A stretch of 64,000 nucleotides of DNA from Skeletonema tropicum. Its lineage: Eukaryota; Bacillariophyta; Thalassiosirophyceae; Thalassiosirales; Thalassiosiraceae. Within the stretch, counting starts at the first letter, position 1, and every line of letters begins with the position of its first letter. This document shows, one piece after another, positions 29,212-39,686 of this stretch. The notes under the pieces are model-generated. The model did not search any database and had not been told where the DNA came from. It was given only the letters and a program-made list of their open reading frames with translations. Both the position numbers and the translations under genes were made by a program. Where the stretch lies: contig CM074127.1 of the NCBI GenBank assembly GCA_037178625.1, positions 930,001 to 994,000 of the forward strand. The letters run 5' to 3'.

Positions 29212-30471
29212 ATGAGATTCCTATCGCTGTCCACCATAGTAACGTTAGCGTTACCATCATCGCTGACACCAGCGAATGGTTTCATTGCACCATCATCATC
29301 AGCCTTCACAGTACAATCATCATCATCCTTATCTTCTCGAGCCACATCTTGTGTATCCACATCGTCATCATCATCATCATTAGCAGCCACCACCGCCCCC
29401 CTCCACGACGAATCCCTCTCCCCGGGCATAACCGCCATCGACACCTCCCTCTCAACCCTCTCCCCTCTCTTCGACACCCTCCGGTCCTCCCCCTTCTTCC
29501 GTCTCTACTCATGTGACATGCTCGCGTCGTGTGAATACATTCCCCAAGAACTATTCGAGTGTTACACGGAATCCTGTGAGATTTACCCAGTCGACGATGA
29601 TGAGGTACCCCTGGATATTAAAGACAAGGACCTGGCACAATCTACATTTGAATTGGATGGGTGGGCAAGGTGGGATATGCCCTCGGAGGACTATTATGAT
29701 ACATTGCAATTTCCGGAAGATTACACTGGATATGATGGACGAGATGTATGGGAATTTATTCACAATCGAATTGGATTTCATGAGGAAGAGTTGGGATTAG
29801 TCCAAGATGAGTACGATGCGGATTGTTGGAAGGCTGATTTTAATAAGGCTGTGAGTGGATTGCATGCCATGGTGAGTGCACAGGTGGTACGGACAATGAT
29901 TGAAAAGTTGCAAGATACGGGAGAATTGGATCCGGAGAGTTATCAGTGGACGGATCCCGTGGAGGAATATGATCGGAGATTGGGTGCCAATGGGGAAACA
30001 CCCGAGGCTGTGGAGAATATGTATTTTACCATGATGTTATTGTTGAGTGGAGTACGTGCGGCAAGAGAACGATTGTTGCAAGATTGTGAGTCTGGCTCGA
30101 TTGGGGATGAGGATACATGTGAGACGCTAAGGTCGATTCTGACACATCCACTAATGGACGATCCGAATATTGATGCAGCCTCACGTCGATTGAGAGAGCA
30201 TGCATTACAAGATTCCAATAATCTATGGGAGGCAAGAATGCGTACCAGAGACTTGATGCGAATTATGAATTGTGTCCAATGCAACAAGTGTCGATTTCAT
30301 GGAAAGATTTCGACATTGGGGTTGAGTACCGCGTTGCAATTGACGTTGGGAAATCAGGGGACTGGGGGTGATGTTGCGGATATTAAAAGGGTGGAGCTGG
30401 CGGCGTTGGTAACTACTATGGGCAAGTTTGCGAGTGGGATTGAGTTGTGTTATGAGATGCAGGCACTTTGA
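29212..30471 (+). CDS. ERO1-like thiol oxidase with plastid-type presequence
   Basis: A 419-residue protein of the ERO1 family, which uses FAD to make disulfides and pass them to PDI-type partners. It has the shuttle pair Cys117-x4-Cys122 (ECYTESCEIYP) followed by DDDEVP as in ERO1, the GLHA helix (216-219), and the active site CVQCNKC at 354-360 with RFHGKISTLGLSTALQLTLG. The N-terminal Cys cluster of canonical ERO1 (CxC, CDC) and the third Cys after the shuttle pair, used for feedback in animals, are absent. The N-terminus is a signal peptide (MRFLSLSTIVTLALPSSLTP) and then ANGFIAPSSS. Phe24 with IAP is a good ASAFAP motif, so plastid or periplastid delivery is more likely than ER. Converges with the F-box gene, 86 bp apart. 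Confidence 0.85.
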   Translation: MRFLSLSTIVTLALPSSLTPANGFIAPSSSAFTVQSSSSLSSRATSCVSTSSSSSSLAATTAPLHDESLSPGITAIDTSLSTLSPLFDTLRSSPFFRLYSCDMLASCEYIPQELFECYTESCEIYPVDDDEVPLDIKDKDLAQSTFELDGWARWDMPSEDYYDTLQFPEDYTGYDGRDVWEFIHNRIGFHEEELGLVQDEYDADCWKADFNKAVSGLHAMVSAQVVRTMIEKLQDTGELDPESYQWTDPVEEYDRRLGANGETPEAVENMYFTMMLLLSGVRAARERLLQDCESGSIGDEDTCETLRSILTHPLMDDPNIDAASRRLREHALQDSNNLWEARMRTRDLMRIMNCVQCNKCRFHGKISTLGLSTALQLTLGNQGTGGDVADIKRVELAALVTTMGKFASGIELCYEMQAL

Positions 30472-30557
30472 GATATATAGATCTTTAACAATAAAGGTAC
30501 AGGCATATGAATAATTATCTTATCAATCGATATCAATGTACAGTAAGGCGGTACTGC

Positions 30558-31829
30558 TTACTCGCAAAAATCACAAAATGCTTCGTTACATCCACTACTA
30601 CATCTCCGTTCCAAGAAGCAATCACCACACATCTTCCAGCTACACCCAGAGCATTCTTGAAGGAAATCGCAGTCAGAGCACACATACTTATCACAACCAA
30701 TACCAACCTGACAGCGTTCCATTCTCTTGCAATCCGCACAGTAGTACTTCTGGCAATGTGTACAGAACGCCAGCATTTGAGTATCAACTCGACCCTTCTC
30801 ATCATCCACCAGTTCTTTGGAGGAACAATCATCACAAAAGTGCCTAGTGCAGCCATAGCAAGTATTAAACTGTATGCCAAAGATGTGCATCCATCTATTA
30901 CTATGCACCCAACTAGTATCACCACAGGCATTAATGTCCGCATGGCACTTGGAACAGCCAATAACTCCACGTTTCTTCCACATTTCATTATATCGCGTCA
31001 CAAATTGACGGAATTCAAAGGAGCCGGGATATTTTCCTAGTACTATAGCGCGTGATATGTGTGGGAATTGGATGTGTCGTAGCCTGTTCCCGCCTCTTTG
31101 GATGATGCTGTCGAGGATTGGTAGGACGTGGTCAAATGACATGATTGGCAGATGAGCTGTTGGATCATCAATTTTGGGAGTTTCGTTATCGCCGACTAGG
31201 CTTAGATCAATCTTTTCTAGCATTAGTGACCCACGGAGTGGCTCCAGGCATGATCCTGTGATGTTGGTACAGTGCGATAGCCTCAGCGTCTTCAATCTGT
31301 TGGCCGCATCAATGATTATGAGGACGGCATGAACATCATAATCACTTAGCCGGGACGCAAGATGTGTCTCAACATCTCCGAAGTCAAGAGTGTCCCTATT
31401 ATATCCATTCAGTGCCGTAATGGTGTCAATAGAAACTGCATGCCGTTCGTACTGACGCCATAGAGTGCACGGATTGTTCTTGCTGGAGTCGACATGAGCT
31501 AGCGCAAGTGCGACGGTGAACAATGCACGTGATGGTGTGGTCAGATAGCTTGCCACATGTGTTAATGACTCGATCGGCAGATCTAAGATGGTCTTGTGCG
31601 TGTAATCATCGTCTACTTCCATGTCGGTCGACATGATGGGTGTGGTCTTGTTTATATTGATAGCAGTAGCCTCGATTAATTGGCTTGTTGAGAAGGAGAG
31701 GTTGACGTTTTGAAGATTGGCGGCAACGGCGGCACGTCGTGACGTTCCCCTCAAGTAAGTGGCCATCTCGATGATCGGCAGATCAAATAATGCTGTGCTT
31801 GTGTAGGCGTCCACTTCCATGGCTGTCAT
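30558..31829 (-). CDS. F-box-like protein with Cys-rich zinc-binding tail
   Basis: A 423-residue protein. Two F-box-like segments, FDLPIIEMATYL and LDLPIESLTHVASYLTTPSRALF, lie near the N-terminus; the second is the type common in diatom multigene families. A middle LRR-like part follows (LKTLRLSHCTNITGSCLEPLR, LEKIDLS). From about residue 285 the tail has some 25 cysteines, mostly in CxxC and CxxCx pairs (CSKCHAD, CYGCTRHFCDDC, CTHCQKYYCADC), suggesting several zinc sites as in RING/B-box-like modules. F-box proteins recruit substrates to SCF ubiquitin ligases; that role is inferred here. Starts at an ATG with a second in-frame ATG three codons later. Confidence 0.75.
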   Translation of the reverse strand: MTAMEVDAYTSTALFDLPIIEMATYLRGTSRRAAVAANLQNVNLSFSTSQLIEATAININKTTPIMSTDMEVDDDYTHKTILDLPIESLTHVASYLTTPSRALFTVALALAHVDSSKNNPCTLWRQYERHAVSIDTITALNGYNRDTLDFGDVETHLASRLSDYDVHAVLIIIDAANRLKTLRLSHCTNITGSCLEPLRGSLMLEKIDLSLVGDNETPKIDDPTAHLPIMSFDHVLPILDSIIQRGGNRLRHIQFPHISRAIVLGKYPGSFEFRQFVTRYNEMWKKRGVIGCSKCHADINACGDTSWVHSNRWMHIFGIQFNTCYGCTRHFCDDCSSKELVDDEKGRVDTQMLAFCTHCQKYYCADCKRMERCQVGIGCDKYVCSDCDFLQECSGCSWKMCGDCFLERRCSSGCNEAFCDFCE

Positions 31830-32573
31830 TTAAAAACTGTCATTAATATTATGCTTCGGTCATCTCAAGAGGTAGTATGTTTACACCCACAATGCCAATA
31901 GACATTGTGATGGCTGTGTGGAGCAGTGGGGTCATTCAATTTTTGAATGTCACACTCAAAATGAGAACATAAAGGGCCGTAAGAATACCGCTCGGGGTAC
32001 TGCCCGGTTCTCACACATAGTTATACGGAGTAAACATAGAGGATTTTCTGGAACCATATTGGATCATAATAAGAAACAACATGCAATCAGATGCCGAACA
32101 CGACTTAAGAGGAGCCGTTCAAGTTGTTTGTGTACGTTGAGATTACAAGAAGAGGAAATCCGCCCGGTCCGATGGGGAAAGTAAATCCCAATCCCGTTTT
32201 ATGGCCTTAAATGTCCATTATGGCACATTGAAGAGTTTAGTACCGCTTATGGCCAAATTTGTCGAATGGGGGCTTCTCTCAAAGAATGCCATTCCACTCT
32301 CTGACAACGCATTCAACTCCATTCACTCGATTACAATGAGATCAATCGTGCATAATCGTTTTGGTAAATCAAAAGTTTTCTCGCACCACTGAGCTACATA
32401 GCTTGGCACTAACGCCTGTTGGATTACGGTGCATAGAAGTATTGCTTTCACGCTCTTTACAAGACTGTGCAATCGGTCGACCCTGCGTATTTTGTTCATT
32501 CCCGAGCATGCAATTCAGATAGAGAACACAAGCACAAGACCAACATAAGGTAGACTCATCGATCGATAGACCC
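31830..32573. other. Intergenic with unidentified coding-like stretch
   Basis: 780 bp between the F-box gene and the trypsin gene. The + strand frame at 31918-32184 (ARGTARFSHIVIRSKHRGFSG...) and a following frame (MALNVHYGTLKSLVPLMAKF) are odd in composition. They could be a decayed mobile-element protein, but I recognise no motif and do not call a gene. Confidence 0.3.
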
Positions 32574-32574
32574 G

Positions 32575-32584
32575 CCTATATACC
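32575..32584 (+). promoter_or_regulatory. TATA-like box of trypsin gene
   Basis: CCTATATACC lies about 25-34 bp before the trypsin ATG. The match is good, but its closeness would leave almost no 5' UTR. Confidence 0.3.
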
Positions 32585-32608
32585 ATCGATCAGCCCAAGA
32601 CAAAAGCA

Positions 32609-34812
32609 ATGAAGCATCTACCTTCCTCAAATCTCCCATTGCTGGCACCAGCTCTACTCCTACTCTTCACCTACACACAACAACAACATTACTTCATCAC
32701 ACTCACAAATGCACAGACCAGCAGCAGCCACCACCTCCATAATCATAATAATCATCGAACACGCTCCCACAAAGAAACCAGAATAATCAACGGCACCATC
32801 GCCCCAACCTCACGCTATCCCTACATCGCCTCCCTCCAAATAGGCGGAGTACACTTTTGCGGCGGCTCCATAATCGCTCCCGACATTGTTCTAACTGCGG
32901 GACATTGCAATGGTGCCTTACAAGATTTGGATATGTATCGCGTGGTAGTGGGACGAACGGACCTGACACAAACATGGAAGGGACGAAGTATCAAGATGAA
33001 ACAGGAGGTGTTGCATCCACTGTACAATAGTGAGAGTGTGGATAATGATTTTAATGTAGTGTTGTTGGCGGAAAAGATTCGTGAGGAGGAGGGGATACAA
33101 ATGGTACAATTGAATAGTGATGGGAGTGTGCCGGAAGTTGGTGCAGCGACAACTGTTATGGGGTGGGGTGATACAAATGCATTGGAAGAGAAGATGGAAC
33201 CTTCGGATGTCTTGTTGGAAGCGGAAGTGTTTGCTGTGAGTAATAAAGAGTGTGAGGCGAGTAAGGGGAGTGTGGCTACGTCGAATTTTGGTCAGTTGTT
33301 TGTGGATATGAAGGGTGATATCACGGAGAATATGTTGTGTGCTTGGGCGGAGGATACGGATGGATGTCAAGGCGATTCTGGGGGGCCGTGAGTTTCCTTA
33401 TTGTATTGTATTGTCGTGTTTGTGATATCATGTCTCTCCAATTCTCAACATATGCCTGCTTCAATATTCACTATGCTCTTCGCTCCAGATTGGTGATTAC
33501 AGGAAATACTCCCGACCAAGATTTGTTGGTTGGTGTCGTGTCATGGGGGTTAGGGTAAGTCGCATTATAGCTATTGTTCAATGATATTGCATCATTCAAA
33601 TGTAAAAGACTCACAATACTCCTCACTGTACATATATTATATAGCTGCGCGGAAGAGCACTTCCCGGGAGTATATGCAAGGGTATCAGCTCAGCACGATT
33701 GGATACGAGATCAAGTGTGTGGTCTTAGTACAGAACCGCCTCCCTATCTACAGTGTAAGGAAGAGATGAAATTCACTACACCGCCCTCACCTCCACCAAC
33801 AACATTACCGCCGGTACCCATGCCAACTTACTCACCACTACCTGATGGTCGGAAGCGACTACTGGTAGTTGTAGCGTTGGATCGGTATCCTCAAGACATT
33901 GGGTGGAGCTTGTCAACATTGGATGGTGACGATGTCATCTTTGACCTACCCATTGGAACGTATGAGGGAACGGAACGGTTCAACCGCTATGAATACAACT
34001 TTGAGGTGGATGGGAACAACTTGTTTTATCAATTGAAAATTAAGGATGCCTTTGCGGATGGATTTGGCGGAACGATAGATGTGTATGATGGTGCAATCAT
34101 ATCGACTAAAACAAGGTTGGTGGCAGAGCCTGGATTTTCGGATGTGTCGGGTACAGAAGTAAGTCATGGCTTTTTCGTTGGGGACGTTCCAGAGAATGTG
34201 GTAACGTTAGTGCTGAATTTTGATGACTGGGCGGAAGAGGTGGCATTTGAATTAAAAGATAGCAGAGGCAACATCTTGGCGTTGAGTTGGTTTGGTGCCT
34301 TTACATCGGGAACACAATCTGCAACTGTGGAAATACCGATATATGCTTCCTATACTGGCGACCAGAGTTACAATATGACGTTTTGGGATTCGGGGTCTGA
34401 TGGGTTTTGTTGTGGAGGAGGTTATGAACTGTTTCTTGGATCACCGGAAGAAAACAATAGTCTGAAACGTGGAGGTGACTATGGAGCTGAGGACACATTT
34501 CAGTTCATCGTGAAAGGGTCTGCTCCGTCAATGAGTCCTTCTTCTTCTCCTTCAGCGATCCCATCCACGCCACCATCAAATGTTCCAACAATAACACATC
34601 AGCCGTCAAGAAAAATAACAATGAAACCTACCTTTGGGTCAATTGGCATACCCGTAGAACCAACAGCAGCTATTGCACAATCGAACGGAGAAAATGATGG
34701 AATCGATACAAATCAATTGGCGTCAACCAATGGCGTCAAAAATTGGCAAGGTCGTGTACATCTTGCCTATTCCTTGGGATCAATAGCAACTTTGCTGTTC
34801 CTTCTTGTTTAG
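32609..34812 (+). CDS. Secreted trypsin-like serine protease, GPI-type C-terminus
   Basis: Three exons: 32609-33387, 33489-33554 and 33645-34812 (670 residues). Phases match and the splices restore GDSGGPLVITG and SWGLGCAEEHFPGVYARV. Signal peptide 1-36, then a His/Asn-rich spacer and an activation site TR/IINGT (Arg58-Ile59). The catalytic triad is His99 (LTAGHC), Asp147 (DNDFNVVLL) and Ser257 (GCQGDSGGP). Asp251 at the S1 base predicts cleavage after Arg/Lys. After the protease comes a Pro-rich hinge (PPSPPPTTLPPVP), two related beta-rich units (each with WSLSTLDG / FELKDSRG and YGxWDSGSDGF-like parts, the second including DSGSDGFCCGGGY), a Ser/Pro stalk (SMSPSSSPSAIPS) and a hydrophobic end (SLGSIATLLFLLV) typical of a GPI signal. 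It is likely a cell-surface protease. Converges with the LRR gene. Confidence 0.92.
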
Positions 34813-34881
34813 ATGCTATAAAGTATGAATTGGTTTCTTTACACTTACAAAATTATCACATTAAAATTTCAATTACATATA

Positions 34882-37800
34882 TCACATTGGGTTACACTTC
34901 AAACAGCGTCCCTCAAAGACAACATTTGGTATTGTGAGAGGCGTCGACTTGAACATCGATTTAAGGAAGCATCTCTGCCCACAATCTTCGCATTCTCCTC
35001 TCATCTTCCTTTGTTCTTTGACCTTCTTTGAGTCTGCGCCAAGACTATCTCCGCCTAGTTGAGCCATGTTACGTGCAGTTAAAGAAGCTCGAAGGGCAGG
35101 ATTACCGCGACCACGGCCTCCCATTTGACTGGCTCGTGAACTCCCACCACTTCCACGCATGGACCCTGCACCACGCCCAGCTGCACTTCTTGTATTTGGG
35201 CGTCTCCCAGTGGAACCTGACAATCCGGACTTACCCGACAATCCGGACTTACCAGACTTGCCCGACTTTCCCGAGTGAATACTTCCCGCGAATCCTTCAT
35301 CGTCAGATTCTGAACCCTCCCCCATCAACTCTGTCATTTTCCTTTCGGCAGCTATGTTATCTCCCGCTGAAAAAGACAGCAGATCTAAGATTTTGCTTGA
35401 TCGCAAATCTTGCATTTTTGCAATCTTCTTCTGGTCATCACGCTTCTCCATTATCCCACCAATTTTGTCCAAAGCTTTTTTGGATACTTTGGTCTTCGAT
35501 AAGTCTAGTTTCTTCAACGTTTTGTTGCTTTGAGTTAGCACCTTGATAAAGCCTTTGCCAGTTTCATCGGTCAGGCCCTTGTTACTCGATAACTTCAACG
35601 CAACTAAAGAGTCATTGTCCACCAATGCCAGCACGAGATTTACGGCAATTTCATCTGATAGGTCACATCTTGAAATGGACAAATGTGTCAATGAATTGTT
35701 GTTCTCGAGAGACTGGAAGAATAACTCCCAATCCTCTGGCTTAATCTTCTTCCGTCCATCTAATTTCAATACGTCAAGCAATGGATCATTCTTCTCCATC
35801 ATCTTCACCAGTTTCTTCATTGGAGTTCTATCTGTTAGTAATTCCTCATCCTCTAGTGGTGCCATCAAATCCTTCGAAATATTGCTATTACTTTTCGATG
35901 GAAAAGGTGAGATGCTCTTCTGAAACTGGTCAGTAGCGGTGGTTGAATTCTGCTGATGGGGGTTAATTTGGACTGGCTGCAATTCTTCCTTTGTAGGAGG
36001 TGGGAAAGGGTTTGTTTCCTCTTCTTTTTTCAAAAAGGATCTTTGTGGCGAGTATTGAAATGTTGATGTTTCTTGTGCTGCAATATCTTCTTTCATCACA
36101 GCACCTTCGTTCACCGCAGTATCTTTTTCTGGTACAGGACCTACTTTTGTGGCGGCATATTCCTTGTCATACTTGGCCTTTATGCGTTTGATCTTCTTCT
36201 TCTTCTCTTTCTTCGATAGAGTTTTGTCTTTCATTATCTTCTTGATCTCTGCCTTTTCATCTTTGCTTTGTTCACGCTCTGACTCAATATTATTTTCATC
36301 TTGCCCTTCGTCTGCACTGGCATGGACCTTTGCAACAACCTCCATCGTCTTGATCGCAGCGATGCGCTCCTTCCACTCTGCATCGTACTTGGCTTTAATC
36401 TTCTTCATTTTCTTCACCTTTTCCTTCTTGGACAATTTTTTATTCTTCATGATCAATCTCACCTCTGCCTTTTCTTCTTCAGTTGGCTGGCGCACCGTCT
36501 CTTTTTCAATACTTGACTGCTCTGTATCGTCTACAGTAGCTGGCGCTGGCGCTTGTTCGGGAACAGGCACGTTTTCAACAGCCTTTGTAGCAATTGTGCG
36601 ATCCTTCTCCTCTGCATCGTACTTGGCTTTGATCTTTTTGATCTTCTTTTTCTTCTCCTTCTTCGACAAGGACTTGTTCTTCATTACCGACTTTATCTCT
36701 GCCTTTTCCTCTTTGCTCTGCTTACGCTCGGCCTCTACATCGATATCCTCTTCCTGGTCAGCCAACGTCGCTTGCGTTTCATTAGGTGATATAACCATGT
36801 CCGTTTGTGTTCTCTCCGTTGGAATATCATCTGCTTCGTCCTCGGCGGTAGCTTCTTCCATTAGAATAACATTTCCTACCTCCTCGGCAGAAGCTTCTTC
36901 CACTGGCGGGGAAACATTTCCTTCCTCAGCATCAGCAGCGGCGGCGTATTTTGCCTTAATTTGTTGCACTCTTTCCAACCTTATAGAACGACTTACGGAG
37001 CGATCCTTCATTACATCCCTTATCTCTGCCTTTTCTTCTTCGCTGGCTTTTCTGCGCTGAGTACTTACAGCCTGTGGTATTGTCTTTGGTATTTTAGGAG
37101 CAATCTTCGGAGGAGCCTGTTCCACTGTCGCTTCAATCTTTGGGGGAGCAATCTTTGGGGGAGCTTTTTCCATCTTCGATTCCTTCATTTCAGCAGAGTG
37201 AGTTGATTCCGATGCCACTGACAAATGATCTGACGCACTTCCTTCTGCATGTGAGGGCACATCCTGATCGCTGCCGTTCCCACTATGTTCACTAAGATTC
37301 AAACGAGCTGATTCTACTGAGCTGTCACTTTCTGATCGTCTGGACCGGGCAGATTCCACAGAGCTATCACGTGATATCTTATCAGTTTCTTTCGACCTAC
37401 TGCTTCTGCCAGATCGAGCTGATTGCAATGAATCATCACGAGTTCCTTCATCGGTTTCTGAGCGGATAGACTTCATTGATTGTCCACTTCTATCAGACAC
37501 GTCGAAGATCGACTTAAGACTTTTCCCAGAACGGAATGATACATCACGTGCTCCCTCATCTGTTTTTCCACTTCTGTCAGACACGTCGACGTTCGACTTA
37601 CGGCTTTGTCGACTTTTGCCAGACCGGAATGATTCGTCGCGTGTTCCCTCTTCGGTTTCTGAGGCAGACCTGCTGCTTCGTCCATTCTTACCTGAAGGTG
37701 TAGACTTCATTGATATTCCACTTATAGTAGAGTTGTCAAATTTCGATTTACCACTCCTCCCGCTTTTACCAGATCGGATTGATCGTAATGACGCATCGCG

Positions 37801-39027
37801 TGTGTCTTCTTCGTAAGTAGATCTCACAGGCTTACCATTTTTACCCATCATTTCTTCGGACGAGGCAGTAGAAGATAAATCATCGTCATCATCATCAAAA
37901 TCATTTCCCCTGTCATGATATTGTTTTGGTTTTGATGGAGTAGCTTTAGTATTCCTTTTTCGTGGAGTAGGACCAGAAACTCTATGATCATACTCGTCGT
38001 TAGCAGAAAAAGTGAAAGTTTGTAATTGCTGCTGTTGCTGCTGCTGTTGTTGTTGTTGAAACTGTTGTTGCTGAAGCTGCTGCTGTTGCTGTTGTTGAAG
38101 TTGCTGCTGCTGTTGTTGTTGAAACTGTTGTTGAAGCTGATTTTGAAGGTTCTGAAGCTGCTGCTGTTGAAGTTGATTTTGAAGCTGTAAAAGCTGCTGC
38201 TGAAGCTGCTCCTGATTCCTACCTATCAGTGATACTGACAGTTCCCCCTTTCTTTCAATCGGCTTTTCTTCTTCGACCTGTTTAGTCTCTTCCTTTTTTG
38301 GTGGCGCCTGGGGCTGCGGCTGCGGTTGCGGCTGCTCTGAATGGGTTGAAGTGGTTGTGCAATTCTCATTGTTGGAAGCAGGTATTGGAACATCGGCGGG
38401 GGAGCTATGATTTTCCATCACAGCATCAGAAATTATTGGTTTATCCTCAATGATTGAATCATTTGAATTTTTTGTTTCCTCTCGTTGCATCTTCGATTTG
38501 TTTTCCTCTTGTTGCATCTTCATCAGCTGCATCTGCTTTGCAATAATCGACTGAAACTCTTCCGCCTGCTCCTCTTGCTGCCGTTTCATCAATCGCATAA
38601 TTTCCAAATAATGTTTCCTCTCCACAGCACTTGTATTTTCATAATCATGACGTGTCGATGAATGCTGATGGATGAGTTGTTGGGTTTGATAGGCGTGCTT
38701 GCTTTGGAGGTGCCGTATTGTCTGTTCTGGGGATGACGACGAATTAATTTGATAATTATTTGCATCTGTGCTGCCCCCGCTCCGTTTTGTAGTGCCATCC
38801 ATATGATCCACAATATCAACAATTTCACCAGTAAAAAAAGAACCATTCTCGCCGCCATTACGGTCCAACATGTTAGTAAGGAAGGCTTCTGCTCCAGGTG
38901 ACATTTCTACAATAACACCTTGAAGTGATGCAGCCTTCGCAGATGACGGAAATCGGATGCATTTGGAATATGGGTCGAAACTTATAGCGGCGTTACCGCC
39001 ATTCTCTTGCGTGCTGTGTGAGTTCAT
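34882..39027 (-). CDS. Large poly-Gln, charged-repeat LRR protein
   Basis: A 1381-residue single-exon protein. An N-terminal unique region is followed by a helical Gln/Glu-rich stretch and a long poly-Gln/Leu tract (DNA 38015-38210). Next is a Ser/Gly/Arg region of SGKSGRSGKS and SFRSGKS repeats. Five Lys-rich modules of about 35 residues then resemble EEKAEIKxxMKNKxLSKKEKKKKIKKIKAKYD; Asp/Glu-Lys alternation suggests coiled coils. A short LRR block of the RNase-inhibitor type follows (LTHLSISRCDLSDEIAVNLVLALVD, LKKLDLSKTKVS). The C-terminus is a small Cys domain, GECEDCGQRCF...GRCLKCNPM, found at the end of many diatom proteins of unknown function. There is no catalytic motif. A scaffold role is a guess. 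Long + strand frames inside are shadows of the Lys repeats. Confidence 0.8.
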   Translation of the reverse strand: MNSHSTQENGGNAAISFDPYSKCIRFPSSAKAASLQGVIVEMSPGAEAFLTNMLDRNGGENGSFFTGEIVDIVDHMDGTTKRSGGSTDANNYQINSSSSPEQTIRHLQSKHAYQTQQLIHQHSSTRHDYENTSAVERKHYLEIMRLMKRQQEEQAEEFQSIIAKQMQLMKMQQEENKSKMQREETKNSNDSIIEDKPIISDAVMENHSSPADVPIPASNNENCTTTSTHSEQPQPQPQPQAPPKKEETKQVEEEKPIERKGELSVSLIGRNQEQLQQQLLQLQNQLQQQQLQNLQNQLQQQFQQQQQQQLQQQQQQQLQQQQFQQQQQQQQQQQLQTFTFSANDEYDHRVSGPTPRKRNTKATPSKPKQYHDRGNDFDDDDDDLSSTASSEEMMGKNGKPVRSTYEEDTRDASLRSIRSGKSGRSGKSKFDNSTISGISMKSTPSGKNGRSSRSASETEEGTRDESFRSGKSRQSRKSNVDVSDRSGKTDEGARDVSFRSGKSLKSIFDVSDRSGQSMKSIRSETDEGTRDDSLQSARSGRSSRSKETDKISRDSSVESARSRRSESDSSVESARLNLSEHSGNGSDQDVPSHAEGSASDHLSVASESTHSAEMKESKMEKAPPKIAPPKIEATVEQAPPKIAPKIPKTIPQAVSTQRRKASEEEKAEIRDVMKDRSVSRSIRLERVQQIKAKYAAAADAEEGNVSPPVEEASAEEVGNVILMEEATAEDEADDIPTERTQTDMVISPNETQATLADQEEDIDVEAERKQSKEEKAEIKSVMKNKSLSKKEKKKKIKKIKAKYDAEEKDRTIATKAVENVPVPEQAPAPATVDDTEQSSIEKETVRQPTEEEKAEVRLIMKNKKLSKKEKVKKMKKIKAKYDAEWKERIAAIKTMEVVAKVHASADEGQDENNIESEREQSKDEKAEIKKIMKDKTLSKKEKKKKIKRIKAKYDKEYAATKVGPVPEKDTAVNEGAVMKEDIAAQETSTFQYSPQRSFLKKEEETNPFPPPTKEELQPVQINPHQQNSTTATDQFQKSISPFPSKSNSNISKDLMAPLEDEELLTDRTPMKKLVKMMEKNDPLLDVLKLDGRKKIKPEDWELFFQSLENNNSLTHLSISRCDLSDEIAVNLVLALVDNDSLVALKLSSNKGLTDETGKGFIKVLTQSNKTLKKLDLSKTKVSKKALDKIGGIMEKRDDQKKIAKMQDLRSSKILDLLSFSAGDNIAAERKMTELMGEGSESDDEGFAGSIHSGKSGKSGKSGLSGKSGLSGSTGRRPNTRSAAGRGAGSMRGSGGSSRASQMGGRGRGNPALRASLTARNMAQLGGDSLGADSKKVKEQRKMRGECEDCGQRCFLKSMFKSTPLTIPNVVFEGRCLKCNPM
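38015..38210. repeat. CAG/CAA-type tract encoding poly-Gln
   Basis: On the minus strand, runs of CAA/CAG (read as TTG/CTG here) encode blocks of up to ten Gln in the LRR protein. Mixed codons suggest it is not a single pure microsatellite expansion. Confidence 0.85.
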
Positions 39028-39686
39028 GGTGCGTTTGCTCCTCCCCCCCTTCTAAGGCGACAGTCCTAGCTTGGCTGGAGAGGTGTGCATAATATTTTAA
39101 TGATAGAGGTGGTAACAAGTTGAGATGAGCGAATAATGCTGTGGTAAAATCTGGTAAAATGTTGAGGTTGAGGTAGAGTGGAGAGCTTATTAGAAACAGT
39201 GACTGTTAACGCGCAGCGGGCACTTTTCAAACCGTCCTGAGGGCGGCCCACGTAGCCAACAACTGGGATGTACACATGGTTTACTACTTTTATTCTCGTC
39301 AAACCTCTACTTATGACGGGCACGCCAACGTGCCCGATACATTGATTAAAAATTGTTCGCTCGAGTTCATTCAAGTCCGTTCAAGTCGAGTCATCATCTT
39401 GCTCGAAGGGAGTGCAAACCTAAGACACACACAAATTATCTGTCTTGCCTTTCTTCTCAATTCACCTTCTGATTTCTGAACCAGCTCATGCAAGTATGTA
39501 TCACGCCAACATTGCTCGAGTCCGACCATGGCAAGGGCAAGAAGAGGAATGCAACAACTTTGCTAAACAGATCATGAATACTTTTAGTTCTCGGTTCTAT
39601 TTTCCATGAGCAGAGAAGGCGGTTGATTCCGAATTTCAATTCAAGAACTTTGCTTTCTTCTTGAAACAGCTGCCTTCTTTTCTCAC
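39028..39686. other. Intergenic, no supported gene
   Basis: 659 bp between two minus-strand genes: upstream of the large LRR gene and downstream of allantoicase. Short frames have no family character. Confidence 0.4.

Noticed and set aside
30507..31040. 177-residue + strand ORF
   Set aside because: Antisense to the Cys-rich tail of the F-box-like protein.
31918..32184. 88-residue + strand ORF as a transposase fragment
   Set aside because: Composition is odd but no catalytic or family motif could be seen.
36149..37060. 303-residue + strand ORF rich in Phe/Ser, membrane-like
   Set aside because: Antisense of the Lys-rich repeats of the large LRR protein; hydrophobicity is an artefact of AAG/GAA codons.
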